The notes under the pieces were generated by a model. It was not told where the DNA came from and searched no databases. It worked only from the letters and a program-made list of their open reading frames with translations. Position numbers and translations under genes: made by a program. From NCBI RefSeq assembly GCF_029589055.1, contig NZ_JARQZP010000006.1, positions 1-64,000 of the forward strand: a stretch of 64,000 bases of DNA, read 5' to 3'. Every line of letters starts with the position of its first letter. The first letter of the stretch is position 1. Below are positions 1 to 9,412 of the stretch, one piece after another. The stretch is from Vibrio hannami. Its GTDB lineage: Bacteria > Pseudomonadota > Gammaproteobacteria > Enterobacterales > Vibrionaceae.

Positions 1-38
1 AATTTACTTTGCCGTTTCCGGCTCAGTTAGGGATGCGT

Positions 39-66
39 ATTCTACGCTTCCTTTTGTTTGAGTCAA
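39..66 (-). promoter_or_regulatory. rRNA operon P2-type promoter (leftward, operon outside window)
   Basis: On the minus strand there is TTGACT (61-66), a 16-base spacer and TAGAAT (39-44). It lies about 100 bases downstream of a second promoter of rRNA P1 type. Transcription would leave the window at position 1, so an rRNA operon is expected just outside. The btuB-murI-rrn order, as known at E. coli rrnB, agrees with this. Confidence 0.7.
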
Positions 67-138
67 GAAGTTTTTTAAAAATTCTTTTCTCTTTTCCCCT
101 TCACCAAAGTGTGACTTGCGCCTCACTCCGTGTCGGTG

Positions 139-215
139 ATGCGGCATTATAGGGAGGATCTTTTTAGTGCAAGATCTTTTTTAAACTTTTTTATCAAGAG
201 CCGAAAAAACAAACA
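139..215 (-). promoter_or_regulatory. rRNA operon P1 promoter with A/T-rich UP element (leftward)
   Basis: Minus strand: -35 TTGCAC (167-172), 15-base spacer, -10 TATAAT (146-151), followed by a start-site region closely resembling the E. coli rrnB P1 promoter (CTCCCTATAATG before the start, then GACACGGA after it). The stretch upstream (about 173-215) is A/T-rich, as in UP elements. There is no gene between here and position 1. The remaining bases to 361 hold nothing else that I can support. Confidence 0.75.
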
Positions 216-361
216 ATACGTTGTTTATTGGATAAAATATCAACATTTGAAGGAGGTCACACCAATACGTTGGCATTCATATGTGGATAAAAGTAAGATT
301 CATGTGTCCGTTATGTTAATAACGTTAATCCTTAATTTGACTATAAAAGTTGTATTCTTCT

Positions 362-820
362 ATGAACTCTAAAAAATCTACTATTCTGCTGGTTGCTTTA
401 GCTGTTCTTGGTGCGGCTATCTTCTATATGATTTCACCAGAGCAACCTTTTTTACCTTCTATTTCTTTTGTTATTGGTGTAGCTGCGGCTTCGTTCATTT
501 TTGCTCTTTCAGGATCTTCTTCGAATGAACTAGACAACGGCAAACCTTCTACTAAAACACTCTATGTTGGAAATCTACCTTATAAAGCTAATGAGTCTAA
601 TGTCCGACAGCTATTCGCGGAGCATGGCGAAGTTTTCGCTGTTAGATTAATGAAAGATAAACGCACCGGTAAAAGGAGGGGGTTTGGCTTTGTTGTTATG
701 GCTAGCGCTGATACAGAAACCGCTATCAACGCTTTAAATGACAATGACTATATGCAGCGTACATTAAAGGTGCGTATTGCGAATGATCCTAAACATCCTG
801 AATCGGAAGCGTCTCAATAG
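362..820 (+). CDS. Membrane-anchored RNA-recognition-motif protein
   Basis: A 152-residue protein. Residues about 8-25 and 32-50 are hydrophobic and likely form two membrane segments. Residues about 67-145 are a single RRM domain with RNP2 (LYVGNLPY) and RNP1 (RRGFGFVVM), ending in a short acidic tail. RRM proteins bind single-stranded RNA, so this one would present an RNA-binding domain at the inner membrane; the target is unknown. The ATG at 362 was chosen; a TTG at 350 in the same frame is an alternative and neither has a clear ribosome site. The 3' end overlaps the convergent murI by 32 bases. Confidence 0.8.
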   Translation: MNSKKSTILLVALAVLGAAIFYMISPEQPFLPSISFVIGVAAASFIFALSGSSSNELDNGKPSTKTLYVGNLPYKANESNVRQLFAEHGEVFAVRLMKDKRTGKRRGFGFVVMASADTETAINALNDNDYMQRTLKVRIANDPKHPESEASQ

Positions 821-1595
821 GGGAAAAGTTTAACTTCCCGACCGCACTATCTAGTGCAGTTTTATCTCCTAAAGCTGCACTACTATAAATTTTATACCTT
901 CCCTTTTTGTAGCCATTTACTGTTCCAGGCAATAAAGATTTAACCCTTCTTGCAATCGCTTCTCCTGAGTCTATCAGTATTACTTCCCCACCAAAGACTT
1001 TATCTATCTCTTCTTTTAGTAATGGGAAATGAGTACAACCAAGTACAGCGACGTCTACTTTATGTTTAAGAGGAGAAAGTATCTCCTCCAGCTCCTCAAG
1101 GTCTATCTGGATACCACAAAGCTTTTCTTCAGCCATATTGACTAATCTGGTGGAGCCCAATAGCTTAACTTCTTTTGATGAAGCGAAGCTCTCGATTAAC
1201 TGATATGTGTATTCTCTCTTTACTGTAGCGGGAGTCGCGATAAGGCCAACTGCCTTATGAGCAATTAGACTCGCTGGCTTAATTGCAGGAACAACACCTA
1301 CAACTGGGACATCTAGTACTTCACGGAGTTTCGGTAAAACAATGGTACTTGCCGTATTGCAGGCTATGACGACTATGTCTATCAGCTCTCGCTTTACAAC
1401 CTCTTCTACCAGCATCTTCACTCGATGGATTAAAGTCTCCTTCTCCAATTCACCATAGGGATAGGCTTCGTTATCGAATAGGTATATGTATTCAATATCA
1501 GGAAGCAGCTTACGTATCTCTTTATAAACGGACAGACCACCCACACCAGAATCGAAAACAAGAACTCGAAAAGGCTTTTGTGTTGCTAAGGACAT
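789..1595 (-). CDS. murI: Glutamate racemase MurI
   Basis: 268 residues, the normal family length. It converts L- to D-glutamate for peptidoglycan precursors in the cytoplasm. The family hallmarks are present: DSGVGGLS near residue 16 (catalytic Asp/Ser), ACNTAS with the first catalytic cysteine around residue 79, and LGCTHFP with the second around residue 188. It lies downstream of btuB on the same strand, as in enterobacteria, but is separated from it by a terminator hairpin, so it probably has its own promoter. Its 3' end overlaps the convergent RRM gene. Confidence 0.95.
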   Translation of the reverse strand: MSLATQKPFRVLVFDSGVGGLSVYKEIRKLLPDIEYIYLFDNEAYPYGELEKETLIHRVKMLVEEVVKRELIDIVVIACNTASTIVLPKLREVLDVPVVGVVPAIKPASLIAHKAVGLIATPATVKREYTYQLIESFASSKEVKLLGSTRLVNMAEEKLCGIQIDLEELEEILSPLKHKVDVAVLGCTHFPLLKEEIDKVFGGEVILIDSGEAIARRVKSLLPGTVNGYKKGRYKIYSSAALGDKTALDSAVGKLNFSPIETLPIQDV

Positions 1596-1659
1596 AACTG
1601 AGATAACTAAGAATACTTGGCCGCAATCATACTCCTGGAGCAGCCATTAGCAAGAAAAA

Positions 1660-1684
1660 GAAAACCGCCCGAAGGCGGTTGTAA
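1660..1684 (-). terminator. Terminator of btuB
   Basis: Stem AACCGCC/GGCGGTT (1663-1669 with 1674-1680) around a four-base loop. On the minus strand it is followed by a T-rich run (TTTTCTTTTTCTT). It sits just after the btuB stop codon. Confidence 0.85.
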
Positions 1685-1699
1685 AATGATATGCCTGAT

Positions 1700-3517
1700 T
1701 TAGAACTGATAGCTCAGATTAGCGTAGTATGATCTCTCTTCACTGTTGTAAGAAGATTTCGTCTCATACTCTTTATCAAACAGGTTAACGATTCTAGCTC
1801 CAACTTTTAGATCATCAGAAAAGTAATAAGTTGTAGAAAAGTCAACTACGGTAAACGCATCTAGCTTTTCAGTGTTACTTTCATCTTCATAACTGGTTCC
1901 ACGATAACGCGTAGACACATCAAACTGCCACTTCTGTAGCTCGTACGATAGATTCCACTTAGCGTTATGTTTAGCTCTACGAGTAAGATACTTGCCCGTT
2001 TTCTGATCTTTTGCATCGGTATAGTCATAGCTTACCGTGTGGTATAGATCTCCGGTATTAAAGTTGATTTGTGACTCAATACCTTTAATTTCAGCTTTAT
2101 TGATATTGCTTGGCTTCCAGATAAACCCTGCATCATCAACTGGTGCCCAATCAATAAGGTTGTCGATGTTATTTTGATAACCCAAAACGCTCCAGCTAAA
2201 CAACTCTAGATCACCATAAAGAGACGCTTCAATATTCTTTGCTTCTTCCGGCGTCAAATCCGGGTTTCCCGAGTTAGGGTAATAGAGATCATTAAAAGAT
2301 GGAGCTTTATATGCTGTACCACCAGACAAAGAGGCCGCTATGCTATCGGCAAAGCGATAAGATAACCCTAATTGCCAGGTATTTTCTCTTCCATAGCTAT
2401 CATTGTCGTCACTGCGAACACTTGCTTCAGCTCCAAACTTATCAGCCTGATATACAGAAGTAATAAACAATGCTGTGTTATCTCGGCTATCTTGATCATA
2501 GCTACCACCTTCATTGCTTACTTCTTCTCGATACCAATCAATACCACCAGCTAGCACAAGTTCATCCGTAAGATGTTGGATATTTTGCCATGTTACTACT
2601 GTACGATTGGTTTTAATTTCGCTACCAGGAGACTCGTCGGTTGAATCTGTCGAGCTATCTTTATTTCGTGCAATAGTAAGCTCACTAGCGAAGGCGTCTC
2701 TACTATATTTTGTTTTAGCTGCTACGTTGTAAGAACTTGTATCAGCTATTGCGTTACTACCGCCATACTGGTCATCATATTCACTTTCACCATCGTGGTA
2801 GTAACCTTGTAAGCTGACCGCCCATTGGTCATTTAATTGAGTACCAACTTCAGCAACAATATTCCTTGCCTCAAAGCCATCATCATCAGCCTCATATGGT
2901 TCTTTTCTGGCAGAGAAGCCCTGATTCTCCTGGTAGTTCAATACCGCTTTTCCCCAACTCGAGTCACCCAGCTTTCCAGCTGCTGAAATCTTACCAGAGT
3001 AATAATTGTCACTACCAATCCCAGCTGATACCTCTTTTATGTCTTCACCTTGATAGTTGGTCACAATATTTATGACCCCGCCAATAGCATCTGAACCATA
3101 AATTGCAGCACGTGGCCCTCTGATAAGCTCTACTCTTTCTATACCGGTTAACGGTATCTGACTAAAACTAGCTGATCCCAAAGTTGCACTACCGATACGG
3201 ACACCGTTAATTAAGACAAGCGCATGCTTTGACGCAGTACCTCGGATATACACATCTGTTGTCTTACCATAACCATTTGTTACGACCTGAACACCCGGTA
3301 ATCGTTTTAATACATCTGCAAATGAAACTGCCTGAGTAGCTTCAATATCTGCTTTGGTCACAATATCTGTAGAAGCAATAACATCACTCAACGATTGCTC
3401 TACTCTATTGGCCGTAACCACCATAGTTTCAATATCTGAAGAGCTTTCTTGAGCGTGTGAAAAAGAGCTATAAGAAAGAAGCGATGCCACTGCTATCGCT
3501 AAAGATGATTTTCGCAT
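1700..3517 (-). CDS. btuB: Vitamin B12 outer-membrane receptor BtuB
   Basis: 605 residues. A signal peptide (about 1-22, ending SFSHAQ) is followed by a TonB box (ETMVVTA, residues about 30-36), a plug domain with VLKRLPGVQV and an arginine-rich GPRAAIYG segment, and a 22-strand barrel ending in aromatic YQF. BtuB imports cobalamin across the outer membrane with TonB energy. The preceding leader carries a cobalamin riboswitch, which supports B12 rather than a siderophore as substrate. A MetJ-like operator lies further upstream. The gene ends at its own terminator before murI. Confidence 0.95.
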   Translation of the reverse strand: MRKSSLAIAVASLLSYSSFSHAQESSSDIETMVVTANRVEQSLSDVIASTDIVTKADIEATQAVSFADVLKRLPGVQVVTNGYGKTTDVYIRGTASKHALVLINGVRIGSATLGSASFSQIPLTGIERVELIRGPRAAIYGSDAIGGVINIVTNYQGEDIKEVSAGIGSDNYYSGKISAAGKLGDSSWGKAVLNYQENQGFSARKEPYEADDDGFEARNIVAEVGTQLNDQWAVSLQGYYHDGESEYDDQYGGSNAIADTSSYNVAAKTKYSRDAFASELTIARNKDSSTDSTDESPGSEIKTNRTVVTWQNIQHLTDELVLAGGIDWYREEVSNEGGSYDQDSRDNTALFITSVYQADKFGAEASVRSDDNDSYGRENTWQLGLSYRFADSIAASLSGGTAYKAPSFNDLYYPNSGNPDLTPEEAKNIEASLYGDLELFSWSVLGYQNNIDNLIDWAPVDDAGFIWKPSNINKAEIKGIESQINFNTGDLYHTVSYDYTDAKDQKTGKYLTRRAKHNAKWNLSYELQKWQFDVSTRYRGTSYEDESNTEKLDAFTVVDFSTTYYFSDDLKVGARIVNLFDKEYETKSSYNSEERSYYANLSYQF

Positions 3518-3567
3518 TGTTATTCCCTAAATCGCGTAGAATTTTCCAAGTATTTTGATACTTACTT

Positions 3568-3752
3568 TGCTGTCAGATATTCGGACTTAAGAGCTCAACA
3601 CTTTCGTATTACCTAGCATCTCACTTCCCATTTCGAAAAACAGTGTGTGGCTTTTAACCCAAGATGTTCGTTCTCTATTACCGCTGCGCGTCAGTTCCGG
3701 ACTCTCACCGGATTCCCTGTTATACAGGTGCCATATAATAAGCACCTCAACC
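3568..3752 (-). ncRNA. Cobalamin riboswitch in the btuB leader
   Basis: The minus-strand leader contains conserved cobalamin-riboswitch pieces in order: GGCACC (about 3730), GGGAATCCGGTGAGAGTCCG (about 3698-3717), ACTGACGCGCAGCGGTAA, a B12-box-like GCCACACACTG (3641-3651) and AGTCCGAATATCTGAC (about 3573-3588). This class folds on adenosylcobalamin and shuts off translation or transcription of btuB. It ends about 50 bases before the btuB start, in the usual place. Confidence 0.93.
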
Positions 3753-3777
3753 AGCAATCTCGGAAATACTATCTATT

Positions 3778-3801
3778 AGTAGACTAGACGTCTAGATAGA
3801 T
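3778..3801 (-). promoter_or_regulatory. MetJ-like operator (tandem met boxes) upstream of btuB
   Basis: Three adjoining 8-base units read AGTAGACT, AGACGTCT and AGATAGAT. The middle one is a perfect met box (AGACGTCT); the flanking ones match at 5 and 4 of 8 positions. MetJ binds cooperatively to two or more tandem met boxes. The site lies just upstream of the riboswitch, where the btuB promoter should be. It could also affect the divergent trmA, whose start is 140 bases away. Confidence 0.6.
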
Positions 3802-3940
3802 AATTACCCAATCGTAATAATTTATTGTCATAATACATGCAGATATAGACTTAAACGTCATTTTTCCCCACACAAAACTGGACAAGCTCCTACTATTGAA
3901 TAAAATCTGCGCTCTCTGTGCGAATGTGAAAGGCAATAAA

Positions 3941-5083
3941 ATGGCAATTCCTGAAATGACCCCTCAGCGTTATCAAGAACAACTGGACGAAAAAAAGCTC
4001 CGTATGAATGAGCTATTTTCAAGTTATGGTGTTCCAGAGTTAGAGGTATACGAGTCCCCAATCAAGAACTATCGCATGCGTGCAGAGTTTCGTGTTTGGC
4101 ATGAAGGCGAAGAGCTTTACTACATCATGTTCAACCAGGAGACACGAGAAAAGTACAGGGTTGACCAGTTCCCTGCAGCTAGTAAGTTAATCAATGACCT
4201 AATGCCACGCATAATTGAACTAGCTAAAGGTAATGACTCGCTTCGTAAGAAATTATTTCAGGTCGATTTCCTTTCCACTCTTAGTGATGAAGTTCTAGTT
4301 TCTCTTCTTTACCATCGACAACTCGACGAACTATGGACCACTGAAGCAAAAAAACTGAAGCAGACACTCGAAGCTGAAGGCTTTAATGTAAACATCATCG
4401 GTCGTGCCCGTAAGATGAAGATAGTTCTTGATCGCGATTACGTCGTTGAAAAACTATGTGTTAACGGTGATAGTTATATCTATCAGCAGGTAGAAAATAG
4501 CTTTACACAGCCTAATGGTGAAGTTGCTCAGAAGATGCTGGAGTGGGCAGTCGACTGTACAAGTGAAAGTAACGGTGACTTGTTAGAACTATATTGTGGT
4601 AACGGTAATTTCTCGCTGGCTTTAGCTCAAAACTTCGATCGTGTGTTAGCAACCGAACTTGCCAAACCATCGGTAGATTCAGCTCAGTATAATATCGCAG
4701 CGAATAAGATAGAAAATGTTCAGATCATTCGCATGTCCGCAGAAGAGTTTACAGAAGCGATGGAAGGTAAAAGAGAGTTCCGTCGTTTAAAACAACAGAA
4801 CATCGATCTAAAAAGTTATAACTGTAATACCATTTTTGTAGACCCTCCTCGTGCAGGTATGGACGTTGATACCTGCAAAATGGTTCAAGGCTACGAACGT
4901 ATTCTTTATATTTCGTGTAACCCAGAAACGCTGAAAGACAATCTGGATATTTTGAAAGAAACACATGATATCAAGCGATTCGCTTTATTCGATCAATTCC
5001 CATATACCCACCATATGGAAGCTGGTGTTCTGCTAGAAAAAGAAGTTAAAAAAACGAGCCGCGAGGCTCGTTTCTTATTTTAA
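3941..5083 (+). CDS. trmA: tRNA (uracil-5-)-methyltransferase TrmA
   Basis: 380 residues from ATG 3941, which aligns with the family start; a TTG at 3896 in frame would add 15 unconserved residues. TrmA makes m5U54 in the T loop of tRNAs. Visible motifs are [15 protein letters not shown] (SAM binding, about residue 213), VDPPRAGMD, and ISCNPETL with the catalytic cysteine (about residue 326), followed by [15 protein letters not shown]. After that conserved end the protein has an extra tail, [14 protein letters not shown], encoded by the terminator hairpin itself. The stop overlaps that of the convergent yijD by four bases. Confidence 0.95.
   Translation: MAIPEMTPQRYQEQLDEKKLRMNELFSSYGVPELEVYESPIKNYRMRAEFRVWHEGEELYYIMFNQETREKYRVDQFPAASKLINDLMPRIIELAKGNDSLRKKLFQVDFLSTLSDEVLVSLLYHRQLDELWTTEAKKLKQTLEAEGFNVNIIGRARKMKIVLDRDYVVEKLCVNGDSYIYQQVENSFTQPNGEVAQKMLEWAVDCTSESNGDLLELYCGNGNFSLALAQNFDRVLATELAKPSVDSAQYNIAANKIENVQIIRMSAEEFTEAMEGKREFRRLKQQNIDLKSYNCNTIFVDPPRAGMDVDTCKMVQGYERILYISCNPETLKDNLDILKETHDIKRFALFDQFPYTHHMEAGVLLEKEVKKTSREARFLF
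5051..5078. terminator. Bidirectional terminator embedded in the trmA 3' coding end
   Basis: A perfect 8-bp stem, AACGAGCC (5053-5060) with GGCTCGTT (5065-5072), GCGA tetraloop, A-run before and T-rich stretch after. It lies inside the last codons of trmA and immediately downstream of yijD, so it can serve both convergent genes. Confidence 0.85.
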
Positions 5084-5454
5084 GCATGTTCTTTTTTGAC
5101 ATACCCTAACTTCTTGCCAACCCATGCTAGAAGCAACATGGTGACAATAATCGAGAAGAAGTTAGAACCAACCTCTGGGAATTGCGCTTTTACAAATGCA
5201 GAGTGGCCAAATGCACCAACAAAGAAACACGCTAATCCAATCAGTGGGATATCTTCTGCCACCGGACTTTTAAGGTAACCATCGTAAAGCATCTGTAGTG
5301 ACAATACTAAAGCGATTAGTGGAAAAACAGAGAATGACACTTCTGAAAGTGTAATTGAAGACAATAACGCGTTACTACACATGCCAGCGATTGCTGCCAG
5401 GATTAGCGTTTTTCTCTCTGATCTAGCAGAGGTTTGGGTAGACTCATTCGACAT
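5080..5454 (-). CDS. yijD: YijD family inner-membrane protein (DUF1422)
   Basis: 124 residues with four hydrophobic segments (about 17-38, 41-58, 69-87 and 95-114) and a basic C-terminus. The family has no established function. In enterobacteria yijD sits directly downstream of fabR, and here the gap is only two bases, so the two are very probably co-transcribed. Identity rests on this conserved position between fabR and trmA and on the membrane topology. Confidence 0.88.
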   Translation of the reverse strand: MSNESTQTSARSERKTLILAAIAGMCSNALLSSITLSEVSFSVFPLIALVLSLQMLYDGYLKSPVAEDIPLIGLACFFVGAFGHSAFVKAQFPEVGSNFFSIIVTMLLLAWVGKKLGYVKKEHA

Positions 5455-5456
5455 AG

Positions 5457-6113
5457 TTATATCCTGTTTTTTTGCCGTTCACGTTCTTTTCTATACCAGT
5501 AAGCGCCTTTAGCTGTCATTCGTAGTTGCATCACCAAGCGCTCGGTTAACTCTTCTCTTTCATGCTTACTCAAATCTAAGGCTTCTGCACCAGAACTAAA
5601 TACTAATATTACTGATGCTTCTGCCTGAACAATGGCTTCTTCTCTCGTCATCCCTGTACTAATCAGGTATTCAGTAAGCTCGGCCGAGAAGTGCTGCATT
5701 TCACGCACAACGGCTGCGCGAAACTCAGCGGAAGTCCCTGAACGTTCTCGTAACAATAAACGAAAAACGTTCGGACTGCTTTCGATAAACTCCATAAAGG
5801 TTTCTACCGACGTCCTTATCACACTGCCTTCTTTAACAATCCTTTGGCGAGCCTGACGCATTAACTGACGAAGTAATAACCCTCCTTCATCAACCATAGT
5901 CAAACCTAACTCATCCATATCCTTAAAGTGACGATAAAACGACGTCGGTGCAATTCCAGCTTCTCGCGCAACTTCTCTCAAACTCAGGTTTGAGAAACTA
6001 CGATCGGCACTTAACTGACTAAAAGCGGCATCGATCAGAGCGCGGCGAGTTTTCTCCTTCTGCTGTGCTCGTATTCCTAGTTTATTTTCTTTCAAATTTT
6101 TTATCACAAGCAA
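5457..6113 (-). CDS. fabR: Unsaturated fatty acid repressor FabR (TetR family)
   Basis: 218 residues. The N-terminal TetR helix-turn-helix reads [20 protein letters not shown] (about residues 43-62), with the conserved entry [18 protein letters not shown]. FabR represses fabA and fabB according to the saturated/unsaturated acyl balance and so sets membrane fluidity. The start is uncertain: the farthest candidate is TTG 6113, with GTG 6107 and TTG 6095 as alternatives, and none has a good ribosome site. It is divergent from sthA and in an operon with yijD. Confidence 0.93.
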   Translation of the reverse strand: MLVIKNLKENKLGIRAQQKEKTRRALIDAAFSQLSADRSFSNLSLREVAREAGIAPTSFYRHFKDMDELGLTMVDEGGLLLRQLMRQARQRIVKEGSVIRTSVETFMEFIESSPNVFRLLLRERSGTSAEFRAAVVREMQHFSAELTEYLISTGMTREEAIVQAEASVILVFSSGAEALDLSKHEREELTERLVMQLRMTAKGAYWYRKERERQKNRI

Positions 6114-6289
6114 TTTTACACTAGGTCATTACTATAGCGCGATTTTGTGCAAGTAGAAAATCGCGTCTTCACAACTCAAGTGAGTTCTCATAAGTCCGTG
6201 ATCATTACCACTCTCTTATATGAAGATCATTTACCTGACAAATTAAGAGGTTAAAATCTCGATAAACAAATGTTAATAAAAAACTAAGG

Positions 6290-7699
6290 ATGGAAGTAAT
6301 GGCGAAGCCCAATCACTATGATGCTATCGTAATTGGCAGTGGTCCCGGTGGCGAAGGTGCCGCTATGGGCTTAACCAAAGCGGGATTAAATGTTGCAATA
6401 ATTGAAAAGGAAGCCAGTGTTGGTGGGGGGTGTACCCATTGGGGAACCATACCATCAAAAGCGCTAAGGCATGCCGTCAGTCGTATCATAGAGTTCAATA
6501 ACAACCCCCTGTTTTGCCATAACAACACCAGCCTTCACTCTACATTCTCAAATATCCTTAATCATGCAAAAACAGTAATCGATAAACAGACTCGTTTACG
6601 ACAGGGATTTTATGATCGTAATGAATGCTCACTAATCTTTGGTGAAGCGAAATTTGTTGATAGTAATACTGTTGCTGTGTCTAAGCCCGACGGCATAGTA
6701 GATATCTATACTGCTGATAAGTTTGTTATCGCCACAGGCTCACGCCCTTATCAACCAGCAGACGTCGACTTTAACCATGAACGCATCTACGATAGCGACT
6801 CTATCCTTTCACTACAGCACGACCCGAGGCACATTATTATTTATGGTGCCGGAGTTATCGGGTGTGAATATGCCTCCGTCTTTCGCGGATTAGGTGTTAA
6901 AACTGATCTGATCAACACACGCGACAGATTGCTTTCCTTCCTGGATAACGAAATTTCAGACGCCCTCTCCTACCATTTTTGGAATAGTGGCGTGATTATT
7001 CGAAATGACGAAACTTATGAAAAGATCGAAGGGACTAAAGATGGTGTCATCGTTCACCTTCAATCTGGCAAAAAAATGCGCGCAGATTGCATCTTATATG
7101 CTAATGGCAGAACCGGTAATACGGATAAGTTAAATCTTGAAGCAGTTGGATTAGCTCCGGACTCGCGAGGGCAGCTTAAAGTAGATGAGCATTACCAGAC
7201 TGAGATTGAAAATATTTACGCTGTCGGTGATGTCATCGGCTACCCAAGTTTGGCAAGTGCTGCGTACGATCAAGGACGCTTTCTGGCTCAGCATATAGCT
7301 CAAGGCAATATGAATACTCACCTGATAGAAGATATCCCTACTGGTATCTATACCATTCCTGAGATCAGCTCGGTGGGCAAAACTGAACAAGAGCTGACAG
7401 CAGCACGAGTCCCCTATGAAGTTGGTCGCGCCTCGTTTAAACACCTGGCACGTGCTCAGATTGCAGGAAAAGATATCGGTAGCCTGAAAATACTATTTCA
7501 TCGGGAAACAAAAGAAATACTGGGAATACATTGTTTTGGAGAGCGTGCAGCTGAAATTATTCATATCGGGCAGGCTATCATGGAACAGAAAGGTGAAGCC
7601 AATACCATTGAGTATTTTGTAAACACAACATTCAATTATCCAACCATGGCAGAAGGATATCGCGTAGCTGCGTTAAATGGCCTGAATCGGCTATTTTAG
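6290..7699 (+). CDS. sthA: Soluble pyridine nucleotide transhydrogenase SthA
   Basis: 469 residues from ATG 6290, preceded by TAAGGA; a second ATG at 6299 is possible. This FAD flavoprotein moves hydride between NADPH and NAD+ in the cytoplasm. It shows the FAD motif [10 protein letters not shown] (about residue 17), the NAD(P) motif [11 protein letters not shown] (about 183) and [16 protein letters not shown] (about 306). Where disulfide reductases have CxxxxC it has GGGCTHWGT, with only one cysteine, as expected for SthA. It is divergent from fabR, as in E. coli. Confidence 0.96.
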   Translation: MEVMAKPNHYDAIVIGSGPGGEGAAMGLTKAGLNVAIIEKEASVGGGCTHWGTIPSKALRHAVSRIIEFNNNPLFCHNNTSLHSTFSNILNHAKTVIDKQTRLRQGFYDRNECSLIFGEAKFVDSNTVAVSKPDGIVDIYTADKFVIATGSRPYQPADVDFNHERIYDSDSILSLQHDPRHIIIYGAGVIGCEYASVFRGLGVKTDLINTRDRLLSFLDNEISDALSYHFWNSGVIIRNDETYEKIEGTKDGVIVHLQSGKKMRADCILYANGRTGNTDKLNLEAVGLAPDSRGQLKVDEHYQTEIENIYAVGDVIGYPSLASAAYDQGRFLAQHIAQGNMNTHLIEDIPTGIYTIPEISSVGKTEQELTAARVPYEVGRASFKHLARAQIAGKDIGSLKILFHRETKEILGIHCFGERAAEIIHIGQAIMEQKGEANTIEYFVNTTFNYPTMAEGYRVAALNGLNRLF

Positions 7700-7712
7700 T
7701 CTGACTTAACAT

Positions 7713-7746
7713 CGTGCTGAGCATGCCTACTCAAATGCTCGGCACG
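7713..7746. terminator. Convergent terminator hairpin after sthA
   Basis: A 12-base inverted repeat with one mismatch, CGTGCTGAGCAT (7713-7724) and ATGCTCGGCACG (7735-7746), lies between the convergent sthA and methyltransferase genes. T-runs are short, so the efficiency is uncertain. Confidence 0.6.
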
Positions 7747-7747
7747 C

Positions 7748-8581
7748 TTACCAGCTAAACTCAATAACTGTAGGTGTTAGCCTACTTTTTATTGGAGAAA
7801 GTTTTCTGATTAATTTATGCCACAATTTCCAGCGGCCACACTCATAATCCAATGGAGAATATTGCTTAATCCACTTTAACCATGGAAGCCAGCCCACTAA
7901 GTTTTGTTGTGGCGCAGATAAACCGTGCTTATATTCAGCGCACCCCAGCTTTTTCCCTAGCTTTGACGCCGTTTGATCGCCAGCCACAACAATACATGCT
8001 TGAGCTTGAGAAAAATGACGCCCGAGAGATTGAATAAAGTGAGCTACTTGTTGTTCCTTGGAATCTAGCAAGGCTTGCTCGCAAACAATCAGAACAGGAG
8101 CATTTTCAGGAATGGATATATCATCAAGCCAATCAACAGAACTCACGGAACCACATTTAAGTTGATAGCGTTCATTGTGATGAAAGAGTTTTTCACGCCA
8201 TAACAGGTTTTCATTCGTATCGAGTTCAACCCACTGACAAAGCCCATTGTCCAATCGATAGAAACGAGTATCTAATCTGGCACCGACATTAATAATCCAA
8301 CCGTTTGGGCTCTTTTTTAGAAAAGCTTGTACTCTAAGATCACACAGCTTAGTTAACGTGGCATGAAGAAGTTGTTTTTGGTCAATATCGCCAGAAAGGC
8401 ATTCAGGAGAAAGGTAACATTGCTTGTACGCTTTAGCAGCAATAGGATCGAAAACGAGACCATCTTCCACTAGGCTTTCCCTGCTTCTCAACCACATCGG
8501 CTCGAGCAGACTAGCAGGTATATCGTATTCAGGCTGTTTTATCGGTTTGCTCGACGAAAAGCTTAACTTGCTATAGTTCAT
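7748..8581 (-). CDS. Class I SAM-dependent O-methyltransferase (leucine carboxyl methyltransferase-like family)
   Basis: 277 residues from ATG 8581, preceded by GAGAGG at a proper distance; an upstream in-frame extension to 8623 would run into the Fur-like site. The fold is seen from the SAM motif WIINVGARLDTRFYRLD (about residue 99), an acidic WVELDTNE strand end, and PVLIVCEQALLD. This resembles the PF04072 family that methylates small carboxylates or polyketides; the substrate here is unknown. It follows lexA on the same strand with its own iron-type operator, so it may be expressed under iron limitation. Confidence 0.75.
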   Translation of the reverse strand: MNYSKLSFSSSKPIKQPEYDIPASLLEPMWLRSRESLVEDGLVFDPIAAKAYKQCYLSPECLSGDIDQKQLLHATLTKLCDLRVQAFLKKSPNGWIINVGARLDTRFYRLDNGLCQWVELDTNENLLWREKLFHHNERYQLKCGSVSSVDWLDDISIPENAPVLIVCEQALLDSKEQQVAHFIQSLGRHFSQAQACIVVAGDQTASKLGKKLGCAEYKHGLSAPQQNLVGWLPWLKWIKQYSPLDYECGRWKLWHKLIRKLSPIKSRLTPTVIEFSW

Positions 8582-8605
8582 TATCATCTTCCTCTCAACA
8601 AGAAA

Positions 8606-8645
8606 GATGATAATGAATATCAATTACATTCGCAAATTATTATCA
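8606..8645 (-). promoter_or_regulatory. Fur-box-like operator upstream of the O-methyltransferase
   Basis: GATAATGAATATCAATTAC (8609-8627) matches the 19-base Fur consensus at 14 of 19 positions. A second A/T-rich half (TTATTATCAT, 8638-8647) lies next to it. The site falls between the lexA stop and the methyltransferase start, in the right place to control only the latter. Confidence 0.5.
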
Positions 8646-8659
8646 TGACTTAAGTCAAA

Positions 8660-9283
8660 TTACATCCAATCGCTGTTACGAATGATACCAACCGCAATGC
8701 CTTCAATCGCCATATGCTGAGACGTCAGATCAACTTCAATGGTGTTGAACTCTTCATTTTCAGCATGCAGAAGAACGGTAGCGCCTTTGCGCTCCAATCG
8801 TTTTACTGTCACATCATCATCAACACGCGCAACGACAACCTGACCATCGCGTACATCTTGTGTCTTATGAACCGCCAATAAATCGCCGTCCATGATGCCG
8901 ATATCCTTCATACTCTCACCGTTTACACGGAGCAGAAAATCAGCTTGTGGTCGGAACATACTAGGATCAACCTGGTAATGCGCTTCTACATGCTCCTGAG
9001 CAAGAATAGGCTCACCAGCCGCTACCTGACCAATTAAAGGCAAACCCTCATCGTCATTGCTGGCTTGATCCTGAAGCAGAATTCGAATACCACGAGAGGC
9101 TCCCGGGATAATCTCGATAGCCTGCTTCTTCGCAAGAGCCTTTAAGTGTTCTTCCGCTGCATTAGCAGAACGAAAGCCAAGTTCTCGAGCAATTTCCGCT
9201 CTTGTTGGTGGCATTCCGGTATCATCAATTTTTTCTTTAATCAGGTCAAAAACCTGCTGTTGGCGCGCGGTTAACGGCTTCAT
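8660..9283 (-). CDS. lexA: SOS repressor LexA
   Basis: 207 residues. The N-terminal winged helix begins [15 protein letters not shown] and contains the recognition helix [12 protein letters not shown]. The C-terminal self-cleaving protease has the Ala-Gly cleavage site in QVAAGEP (about residue 86), the nucleophile serine in NGESM (about 121) and the lysine in VTVKRL (about 158). LexA represses DNA-damage genes until RecA filaments trigger autocleavage. Two SOS boxes lie upstream, so it represses itself. Confidence 0.98.
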   Translation of the reverse strand: MKPLTARQQQVFDLIKEKIDDTGMPPTRAEIARELGFRSANAAEEHLKALAKKQAIEIIPGASRGIRILLQDQASNDDEGLPLIGQVAAGEPILAQEHVEAHYQVDPSMFRPQADFLLRVNGESMKDIGIMDGDLLAVHKTQDVRDGQVVVARVDDDVTVKRLERKGATVLLHAENEEFNTIEVDLTSQHMAIEGIAVGIIRNSDWM

Positions 9284-9290
9284 AAGTCAC

Positions 9291-9326
9291 CTGTCTTTTT
9301 ATACAGTTAACTGTGAGTATATACAG
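9291..9326 (-). promoter_or_regulatory. Two LexA (SOS) boxes
   Basis: CTG-N10-CAG occurs twice: CTGTATAAAAAGACAG (9291-9306 read on minus) and CTGTATATACTCACAG (9311-9326). They are centred 20 bases apart, directly upstream of the lexA start. A double box with this spacing is known at E. coli lexA. Confidence 0.92.
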
Positions 9327-9412
9327 TAAATAGTAGCTTGCAAAGCATCTATTTAAAAACTTCCCACTGAGTCACAGGTGTTTCATGTGGAACAACAACC
9401 AAAGTTGTATCT

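Noticed and set aside
130..372. An 80-codon open frame on the plus strand
   Set aside because: It covers the rRNA P1 promoter and UP element and has no protein-like composition.
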